A stretch of DNA of 64,000 bases from Terrabacter sp040702505 (GTDB taxonomy: Bacteria > Actinomycetota > Actinomycetes > Actinomycetales > Dermatophilaceae), in NCBI RefSeq assembly GCF_040702505.1, contig NZ_JBFBLC010000001.1, forward strand, positions 620,001 to 684,000, read 5' to 3'. Below are positions 58,385 to 64,000 of this stretch, one piece after another; the first letter of the stretch is position 1; the number at the start of each line of letters is the position of its first letter. The notes under the pieces are model-generated. The model saw only the letters and a program-made list of their open reading frames with translations. It was not told the DNA's origin and made no database searches. A program made the position numbers and the translations under genes.

Positions 58385-59863
58385 ATGACCGACAGCACGG
58401 CCCTGGCCGACGCCGCACGCGCGCTGGCTCGCACCCCGCTCGCGAAGGTGGTGGGCTTCCTCGTCTGCGTCGAGCTCGCCAGCGGGGTGCTCCAGGGCTA
58501 CTACACGCCGCTCTTCAGCGACATCGCCCGGCACCTGTCGATCAAGGACGCCGACGTCAACTGGTTCGAGGCGGCGCAGCTCATCGTGTCGGCGCTCGTC
58601 GTGCCGCTGCTGGCCCGGCTCGGTGACCTCATCGGGCACCGCAGGGTGCTGCTGCTCTCGACGGTCGTCACGGCGGCGGCGTCGTGGGGTGTCGCCTTCG
58701 CGCCGAGCTTCGGCGTGTTCCTGGTCGCGTGGGCGGTGCAGGGCTTCTACGTCGTGTGGCTGCCGATGGAGGTGGCGATCATCCACCGCCGCACCGGTGG
58801 CGCGGAGCGCCGGGTGCGCGGCGCCGCCGGGCTGCTCGTCGCCGGGCTCGAACTCGGGGTCATCGCCGGTGCGCTGACCAGCGGCGCACTCGCCGAGACG
58901 CTCGGCATGACGGCGCTGCTCGCGCTGCCGGCCGTCGTGGTGACGCTGGCGCTGCTCGCCATCTGGTTCGGGGTCGAGGAGACGCCGGCGCTCGCCACGG
59001 GGACGGTCGACTGGCGCGGCTTCCAGCTCGTCACCCTCGCCCTCGGGCTGGTCATGGCCGGGCTCGTCATGCTGCGGGTGCAGGGGCCGGCCAGCCCTTG
59101 GCCGTGGGTGGTGCTCGTGGCGGGGGCGGTGGCGTTCGTGCCGTTCGCCCGCGTGGAACTGGCGCACCACGAGCCGCTCGTCGACCTGCGCGTGCTGAAG
59201 GCACGGGGGCAGTGGCCGGTGCAGGCGACGGCCTTCCTCTTCGGGGTCTCGGTGCTCGGCGCGCAGATCCCGCTGTCGACCTTCGCCCGGACCGACCCGA
59301 CCGTGACGGGCTACGGCCTCGGGGCCTCGGCGGCCCGGGTGTCGTTCATCATCGGCGGCTACGTGCTGTCGCTCGCGGTCGGGGCACTGCTGCTCCACCT
59401 GCTCGCCGAACGGGTGGGGACGCGTCCGGCGATGGTGGTGGCCGCGCTGCTGGTCGCCGTCGGCTACCTGCTCTTCCTGCCCTTCCACGACACGCTCGTC
59501 CAGACGCTGACCAACATGGTGGTCGCCGGCCTCGGGTCGGGGGCGCTCGTCGCCGGGTTGCCGGCAGCCGCCGCGGCCCAGGCACCGCCGACGCACACCG
59601 GCCTGACGACCGGGATGACGAACACGACGAAGACGATCGGCGGCGCCTTCGCCTCGAGCGTCTTCGCGATCGCCCTCGCCTCGACCGGCACCGTCGACGC
59701 CGAGGCGACGGCGCACGCGTCCCTGTCGGGCTACCTGACGGTGTGGGCGATCTGCGGCCTCACCGCGCTGGTGGCGGCGGTCTTCCTCGCCGTCGTCCGT
59801 GGCGAGGGCACCTCGGTCGGCGCTGCGGCTTCGCTGGAGGTCGAGGGAGTCCAGGGGGCCTAG
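58385..59863 (+). CDS. MFS transporter (DHA2-like)
   Basis: 492 residues with about 14 predicted transmembrane helices. ELASGVLQGYYTPLFSDIAR at the start and WLPMEVAIIHRRTGGAERRVRGAAG (as WLPMEVAIIH / RRTGGAERRVRGAAG) between helices 4 and 5 are characteristic of actinobacterial DHA2-type exporters. GLTTGMTNTTKTIGGAFASS (about 403-422) is the helix-12 segment. It probably exports a peptide- or drug-like compound; pairing with an M20 peptidase hints at a peptide/amide. The stop overlaps the stop of the convergent DUF2786 gene. Confidence 0.86.
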   Translation: MTDSTALADAARALARTPLAKVVGFLVCVELASGVLQGYYTPLFSDIARHLSIKDADVNWFEAAQLIVSALVVPLLARLGDLIGHRRVLLLSTVVTAAASWGVAFAPSFGVFLVAWAVQGFYVVWLPMEVAIIHRRTGGAERRVRGAAGLLVAGLELGVIAGALTSGALAETLGMTALLALPAVVVTLALLAIWFGVEETPALATGTVDWRGFQLVTLALGLVMAGLVMLRVQGPASPWPWVVLVAGAVAFVPFARVELAHHEPLVDLRVLKARGQWPVQATAFLFGVSVLGAQIPLSTFARTDPTVTGYGLGASAARVSFIIGGYVLSLAVGALLLHLLAERVGTRPAMVVAALLVAVGYLLFLPFHDTLVQTLTNMVVAGLGSGALVAGLPAAAAAQAPPTHTGLTTGMTNTTKTIGGAFASSVFAIALASTGTVDAEATAHASLSGYLTVWAICGLTALVAAVFLAVVRGEGTSVGAAASLEVEGVQGA

Positions 59864-61281
59864 GCCCTCAACCGCGGGGACGCGCCGAGCTGGGCGCGGT
59901 CGGCGGCCGATCGGCCGTGGTGCCAGCCCTCGGCGTCCCGGGCCGCGGTCACCCGGGCCTGGCGCACCTCCGGGAACCAGGTGCCCAGCTGCTCGTCGAC
60001 CTGCTCGGCGCGGGCGGCGAGGAGCGGCACCAGCTCACGTCCGGTCGTGCCGTCGGCCACGGCGGCCTCCTCCTCGTGGGTCGTCGCCTCGTGCAGCCGC
60101 TCCCCGATGCGGTCGGCGAAGGCCGAGAGGAACGACTGCCGGAACGACCGAGTGCGGCTTCCGCCGTGTCGGTCGGTGCGTGAACCGGCGGCCGCGAGGG
60201 TGCGGGTCGCCTGCACGAGGAGCGAGGTGAAGAGGAGGTCGACCGCCTCGAGGTCGGCCTCGAAACCGACCACCGTGGCGAAGCCGAGCTCACGTGACCA
60301 GACCATGCGGCACCGGTTGGCGGAGGCGACGGCCTGGAGCAGCACGGCCTTCGGGCCCTCGTAGGGGTTGTCGATGCCGATGCGACGGCCTTGGGGACCA
60401 GCGCCGCCGGAGCGGTCGGCGGAGTCGCGGGCGAGCAGGGCCGCGTCGATGCTGTGGCGTGCCATGAGGGACTGGGCGCCGGCCGTGAAGGTCTCCGCCT
60501 CGGCCTCGAAAGTCGTGGACTCGGCCTTGGCCAGCAGCATGCGGACGCGACTGAGGATGCGCTCGTCGGCAGGGGGTGCGGCGTGCTCGGGGCGGGCGTG
60601 GGCCGACCCGGAGTCAGGCAGTGCCTGACCCGGCAGCGGTGTCAGCACCTCGAGCCGGGGCAGCCGGGAGAGCAGGTGCAGCACGGTGACGGACCGCGAG
60701 ACGAGGGTGAACCAGTCCGTGCCCGCGGCGCGAAGGGCGTCGAGCCAGGCGACCGAGCGTGGGGGCGGTGAGCCGCCGTCGAGCTCCTCCAGCTGGGCCA
60801 GCCAGCGGCGGTCGATGGTGGCACGCGCGTACTGTGCGAGCTCGTCGGCCATGACCCGGACGACGATCTCCTGCTCCGGCGCGCCGAGCCGGCGGCCGAC
60901 CAGGCGGTGGACGTCGGCGGGCTGCCAGCCGGCCTCCCACGCCTCCGTCGCGGCACAGGTGAGGGAGTCGAGCAGCGACAGCACGACGATCCGGTGCGTG
61001 TCGGGTGCCGCACACATCGCGGCCACGGCTGCGACGACGTCGTCGAGCCGGTGCACGTCGGCCCGGTCGAGCGCGGCGTAGGCCTGGCCGAGCAGGTCCC
61101 TGAGGACGACGCGCGCCTGTCTGTCTGTGGACGGGTCGTACTGGGGCTGCGAATCGTGCCCGCGGTCGCCGGATGCCGCTGTGGAAGCGCTGCGAGGGGT
61201 GCCACCGAAGGCCGACCCGGCGGGTGCGCGACCTGCCCGCGCCTGCGCTCCGTGCCGCCGACTGCGACTCGCCTTGCCCAT
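59860..61281 (-). CDS. DUF2786 family protein
   Basis: 473 residues. The first about 45 are disordered, basic and Ala/Arg/Ser-rich (GKASRSRRHG). The DUF2786 core lies near 245-300: RVRMLLAKAESTTFEAEAET (about 246-265) with AGAQSLMARHSIDAALLAR. The other regions are helical (DELAQYARATIDRRWLAQLE). DUF2786 proteins are found in phage and bacterial genomes; some flank toxin or restriction genes. The role is unknown. Its promoter region borders the repeat array at 61416-61981. Confidence 0.8.
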   Translation of the reverse strand: MGKASRSRRHGAQARAGRAPAGSAFGGTPRSASTAASGDRGHDSQPQYDPSTDRQARVVLRDLLGQAYAALDRADVHRLDDVVAAVAAMCAAPDTHRIVVLSLLDSLTCAATEAWEAGWQPADVHRLVGRRLGAPEQEIVVRVMADELAQYARATIDRRWLAQLEELDGGSPPPRSVAWLDALRAAGTDWFTLVSRSVTVLHLLSRLPRLEVLTPLPGQALPDSGSAHARPEHAAPPADERILSRVRMLLAKAESTTFEAEAETFTAGAQSLMARHSIDAALLARDSADRSGGAGPQGRRIGIDNPYEGPKAVLLQAVASANRCRMVWSRELGFATVVGFEADLEAVDLLFTSLLVQATRTLAAAGSRTDRHGGSRTRSFRQSFLSAFADRIGERLHEATTHEEEAAVADGTTGRELVPLLAARAEQVDEQLGTWFPEVRQARVTAARDAEGWHHGRSAADRAQLGASPRLRA

Positions 61282-61415
61282 TCGGCCTCCTCATGATGTG
61301 AGTTGCCATGCTGTCATCCGCCCGGCATGCAGCGCGCGGCGCGGTGAGCCCCTGTGGACGGCCAGTGGTCGCGCCCGAGGGTGTGGACAGCCACAGGCCG
61401 CCGACCGACCACCAA

Positions 61416-61465
61416 GTCGAGTGGGCACTTTGCGTCAGACCCGTGACGCAAAGTGCCCACTGGAC
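61416..61465. repeat. Inverted pair of the TGACGCAAAGTGCCCACT element
   Basis: Left arm 61416-61437 (begins GTCGAGTGGGCACTTTGCG) and right arm 61444-61465 (begins TGACGCAAAGTGCCCACT) pair over 22 bases with one mismatch around a six-base loop. This is the same element as in the tandem array further right, in both orientations. Confidence 0.85.
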
Positions 61466-61579
61466 GTGGAAGGCGGGGGCGAGCTGGGACAGGAGGTGGG
61501 GCGGCGCTGCCCGACCCTGTGAGCGGGGTCCTGGTTGGGGCCCGAGGGTGTGGATGGCCGGAGGGCGCCGAACGACGAC

Positions 61580-61652
61580 GTTGAGCGGGCACTTCGCATC
61601 AGTCGAGTGGGCACTTCGCGTCAAACTCCGTGACGCAAAGTGCCCACTCGAC
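61580..61652. repeat. Second inverted cluster of the element
   Basis: A diverged reverse copy (61580-61601, starts GTTGAGCGGGCACTTCGC), then a reverse copy (61602-61623, GTCGAGTGGGCACTTCGCG), then a seven-base spacer and the first forward copy of the tandem array (61631-61652). The last two form a 22-bp hairpin with one mismatch. Confidence 0.85.
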
Positions 61653-61981
61653 GTGGAAGGGCGGCGTCGGGACCTGTGACGCAAAGGGCCTACTCGATGT
61701 GGAGGGGCGGCGTCGGGGCTTGTGACGCAAGGGGCCTACTCGATGTGGAGGGGCGGCGTCGGGGCTTGTGACGCAAGGGGCCTACTCGATGTGGAGGGGC
61801 GGCGTCGGGGCTTGTGACGCAAGGTGCCCACTCGATGTGGAAGGGCGGCGTCGGGCCTCGTGACGCAAGGTGCCCACACGATGTGGAGGGGCGGCGTCGG
61901 GCCTCGTGACGCAAGGTGCCCACTCGACGTGGAGGGGCGGCGTTCGGGGCTCGTGACGCAAAGTGCCCACTCGACGTGGAG
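61631..61981. repeat. Tandem array of eight 46-47 bp units
   Basis: Units begin with TGACGCAA at 61631, 61677, 61723, 61769, 61815, 61861, 61907 and 61954; the period is 46 bp six times, then 47. Each carries TGACGCAARGKGCCYACTCG (about 20 bp) followed by a GATGTGGAGGGGCGGCGTCGG-like filler, written here as GATGTGGAGGGG and CGGCGTCGG. Units 3 and 4 are identical and units 2-4 share the GGGGCCTACT variant, so recent duplication is visible. No unique spacers separate units. It ends ten bases before the HNH stop codon. Confidence 0.92.
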
Positions 61982-61991
61982 GGGGCGAGGG

Positions 61992-63551
61992 TCAGAAGGG
62001 GGGTGGGTCGTCGGGGGCCGGCCGGTCCGGCTGCGGTGGGGCTTCCTGGCGGGGGGTGGCCGGCTCGAGCGGCGGCGCCAGGCCTTCGCGCCAGTCCTTG
62101 GGGCGGGTGACGTAGGTGCGGCCGCCGAGGGTCGTCCATTCCAGCCCGTCGTCGTCGACGGGTCGGGACTTCCAGGTGCCGTTGGTCTTGAGGTTGTGGT
62201 GCATACGGTGCTTGGTGAAGAGGTTGCCCACTGCCGTCTCACCTGCCGGCCAGGGCGTCTCATGGTCGAGGTCGCAGCGGCTGGCGAGGACCTCGCAGCC
62301 GGGGCCGCGGCAGACACCGTCGACGGCCTGCACGTGCTCGACCATCGCTCGGGTCGGCCGGTAGGCCTTCGTCGGGCGGGAGAGTGCCTGCCCGGTGTCG
62401 GCGTCGACCGGCAGCATGCGCCAGGCCGATCCGGGCCGGGTCATGATCTCGCGGGCGTGCGCAGCGGTGATCCACCCGTGCCCGGGCAGCTCGCACGCGG
62501 CATCGGAGGCACCGGTCGCCACCTCGAACGGAACGATGAGCCACACCAGGCCGGCTGGCCGGCCCGTCACGGGGACAACATCCGTCGAAGGCTCAGGTTC
62601 CTCGCTGGGCTCCGGTCGTTGGTCAGCCCCGGCCGGCTCGGACGCGCCCGAGCTCGGTGCGTGGGCGTCGAGGTGTCTCTGGAGGAGCGCTTCGGTCGCG
62701 AGATCGCAACGGAGCTGATCGAAGGTGCGCGGGTCTCCCGCACCTCGCGCCGTGCGCGCCTGGGTGTCGAGGCGGTCCATGACGGCGGCGATGGCGTCGG
62801 CGTCGGTGACCAGCGTCAGGCAGCCCATGCCGTCGGCGGTCAGCCGGCCGAACACCCCTCGCCGCGACCGCGCCTGCGCGCGCCGTTCGTCCGAGCCCCG
62901 GGGGTCCACGGAGGCGACGGCTCGCCGAAGCCGCGTCACGAAGGCCCGCTGCGGCACCGCATCGCCATCATGGGGCGGGGTGAGCACGGACTCCTCCACG
63001 ATCGCCACGTCGGCGTCGGAGAGTGCTGCGGTCTCGGACGCCACCAGCAGGGCCCGGTGCAGCGACGTCGCCCCGGCTCGCAGTGCGGTCAGGATCGTGC
63101 GGTGTCGACGCGGACTGGTGGCGAGTGAGAGCCGGCGAGCCACCTCTCCTACGCCCACACCGGTCGCCAGCGCGATCTCCTCACCGACGATTCGTCCGAT
63201 CGCCACCTTCCCCGTCACGCGCGCCGCGGAGCTGGCAGGCAGCGCGGCGACCTGCTGCTCCTCGATGGTGTGCAGCGCCGCGTAGGCGCAGAGCAGGTCG
63301 GACTCGAGCCGGGCCTTGGCTGCCTCGAGCTCCTCGATGTCCGACAGCACCCGCTCCCCGGCCCTCGCGAGTCCCTCCAGCGCCTCGGCCGCCTCCGCCT
63401 TGGCTTGCTCCGTTTGCTCCGTTTGCTCCGTGACGAGGCGCACCGCGGCCTCGGCCGCCAGGCGGAGCTCCTCCGGGTCCGAGCTCCGCTCCAGCCGGAT
63501 GGTCTCCGGGAGGGCAGCGGAGGACGTGAGTGGTGGGGCGGTGTACGGCAC
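61992..63551 (-). CDS. DUF222/13E12-family HNH endonuclease
   Basis: 519 residues from a GTG at 63549-63551, with GAGGAGG five bases upstream. The DUF222 domain (about 60-330) is followed by a Pro/Glu-rich linker and an HNH nuclease (about 430-480): CRGPGCEVLASRCDLDHETPW then NLFTKHRMHHNLK (the two Cys pairs bind zinc, His/His/Asn the catalytic metal). A triple nine-base repeat encodes EQTEQTEQ. 13E12-family genes are repeated in actinobacteria, and in M. tuberculosis several are LexA-controlled; here a SOS box lies 29 bp upstream. Downstream lies the tandem repeat array. Confidence 0.88.
   Translation of the reverse strand: MPYTAPPLTSSAALPETIRLERSSDPEELRLAAEAAVRLVTEQTEQTEQAKAEAAEALEGLARAGERVLSDIEELEAAKARLESDLLCAYAALHTIEEQQVAALPASSAARVTGKVAIGRIVGEEIALATGVGVGEVARRLSLATSPRRHRTILTALRAGATSLHRALLVASETAALSDADVAIVEESVLTPPHDGDAVPQRAFVTRLRRAVASVDPRGSDERRAQARSRRGVFGRLTADGMGCLTLVTDADAIAAVMDRLDTQARTARGAGDPRTFDQLRCDLATEALLQRHLDAHAPSSGASEPAGADQRPEPSEEPEPSTDVVPVTGRPAGLVWLIVPFEVATGASDAACELPGHGWITAAHAREIMTRPGSAWRMLPVDADTGQALSRPTKAYRPTRAMVEHVQAVDGVCRGPGCEVLASRCDLDHETPWPAGETAVGNLFTKHRMHHNLKTNGTWKSRPVDDDGLEWTTLGGRTYVTRPKDWREGLAPPLEPATPRQEAPPQPDRPAPDDPPPF
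63405..63431. repeat. Three 9-bp repeats in the HNH gene
   Basis: TTGCTCCGT three times; on the minus strand this encodes Thr-Glu-Gln three times near residue 45 of the HNH protein. In-frame slippage would change the linker length. Confidence 0.8.
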
Positions 63552-63579
63552 GGCGTCCTCCTCTCGCTGACATATCTAT

Positions 63580-63595
63580 TAGAACATGTGTTCGA
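63580..63595. promoter_or_regulatory. SOS (LexA) box
   Basis: TAGAAC-ATGT-GTTCGA (63580-63595). The actinobacterial/mycobacterial consensus is TCGAAC-N4-GTTCGA; there is one mismatch in the outer left arm and the GAAC-N4-GTTC core is perfect. It overlaps an AT-rich stretch (ATATCTATT, 63572-63580) that is the likely -10 region of the HNH gene. Confidence 0.75.
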
Positions 63596-63750
63596 ACAGA
63601 AAGGAAGGGGTTCGGCGGGATTGTGGACAATGAATCGTTTTGAGCCGCAATGGAAACCATGCGATGCGACCCCCCACGATCCCCTGGCTGGTGACGTCTC
63701 AGTTCCGAGGGTCGAGCGTCGTCGTCGGAGCCGCCACCTAGGGTCGGGCC

Positions 63751-64000
63751 ATGGCTCGGACGAGGATGGCGGTCAGCGACACCCCGGTCGGCGACGTGCA
63801 CCTTGCCGTCGACGCGCCCGTGGGCACGCGCCGCTCCGACCCGCTCCCGCTGCTCGTCGCACACGACGGCCCTGAGTACTCCCGGCGCGCCCACCTCGTC
63901 TCGACGCTGCGCACCGCAACCGGCGAGGCAGAGGTGCCGCCGACCCGGGTCGTCCTGCTCGAGCCCGGCCCCCGCAACGAGCGCTATGCCGCCAACCCCG
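63751..64000 (+). CDS. Putative esterase (esterase D/enterochelin-esterase fold), N-terminal part
   Basis: About 83 residues before the right edge. LLVAHDGPEYSRRAHLVSTL and VVLLEPGPRNERYAANP are typical of the actinobacterial putative-esterase family (Esterase domain), in which the Ser nucleophile comes later and is off the window. The ATG at 63751 has no strong ribosome site. It is divergent from the HNH gene across about 200 bp containing the SOS box. Confidence 0.8.
   Translation, partial: MARTRMAVSDTPVGDVHLAVDAPVGTRRSDPLPLLVAHDGPEYSRRAHLVSTLRTATGEAEVPPTRVVLLEPGPRNERYAANP

Noticed and set aside
61631..61981. CRISPR array
   Set aside because: The period is constant at 46 bp but the units are directly joined with no unique spacers, some units are identical along their whole length, and no cas genes are present.
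61736..62317. Minus-strand open frame across the repeats and the HNH 3' end
   Set aside because: It only translates the repeat (HLASRGPTPPLHIEWAP-like units) and overlaps the HNH gene. There is no ribosome site and no homologous fold.

Overview
The window is a 64 kb piece of a high-GC (roughly 72% by eye) actinobacterial chromosome. It has many GTG starts, ATGA/GTGA gene overlaps, lipoprotein signals and actinobacterial lineage markers: a tmsA/tmsB pair for 10-methyl fatty acids, a mycobacterial DinB2-type polymerase, a DUF222/13E12-type HNH gene with an actinobacterial SOS box, an LLM F420-type oxidoreductase and a ClgR-like regulator. The overall flavour fits Intrasporangiaceae or close relatives. 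This placement is inferred from gene content, not from a marker gene. I see no rRNA, tRNA, CRISPR array, prophage or insertion sequence.

Layout. 1-7,000: small metabolic genes (HAD phosphatase, VOC proteins, hydrolase, flavodoxin, methyltransferase), two YCII/DGPF genes, a mini HTH regulator with two identical operators, and a decayed PEP-mutase-family gene. 7,000-11,750: a sugar-type ABC importer whose ATPase and permease are fused in one chain, then a CstR/CsoR-like sensor with its own dyad and a hemerythrin-like protein. 11,787-15,200: tmsB-tmsA and a LysE exporter. 15,260-18,635: DUF664 protein, ECF42 sigma factor with its DGPF partner, and a RelA/SpoT-domain protein. 18,700-24,300: MFS, zinc-type CDF exporter and SmtB-type ArsR in one operon, a DUF389 membrane protein, a lipoprotein, and pentapeptide/DUF2237 genes. 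24,300-30,500: two membrane proteins with oppositely charged tails, a DinB2-like polymerase, PAP2 phosphatase, and a divergent MarR/MFS pair. 30,554-35,119: XylFGH-like importer under a ROK regulator. 35,193-42,124: FAD dehydrogenase, large secreted protein, ClgR-like regulator and a DrrAB-type exporter. 42,153-52,922: a mannose/mannoside locus. 53,030-59,863: endonuclease IV, DUF4395, F420-type oxidoreductase, MBL hydrolase, PfpI-like protein, M20 peptidase, MFS. 59,860-64,000: DUF2786 gene, a 46-bp repeat array, a DUF222-HNH gene with an SOS box, and the start of an esterase.

How parts work together. All three DGPF genes (2,139; 4,815; 17,073) carry the same promoter pattern, TGTCGA-N14-GTTCGT, matching the type reported for ECF42 sigma factors. 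The sigma gene lies beside one of them, so a small dispersed regulon is visible. In the mannose locus a secreted GH92 alpha-mannosidase is divergent from lacI-manA-(binding protein)-(two permeases); no ATPase is encoded there, so one must be supplied from elsewhere. The ArsR-CDF-MFS operon reads as a zinc-responsive efflux unit with a palindromic operator.

The most unusual structures are the array of about 46-bp repeats plus inverted copies beside the SOS-box-bearing DUF222-HNH gene, the three-site ECF42 regulon, the twin GTCAA-N6-TTGAC operators of the mini HTH gene, the fused ABC ATPase-permease, and a Y-family polymerase with isoleucine at the steric-gate position.
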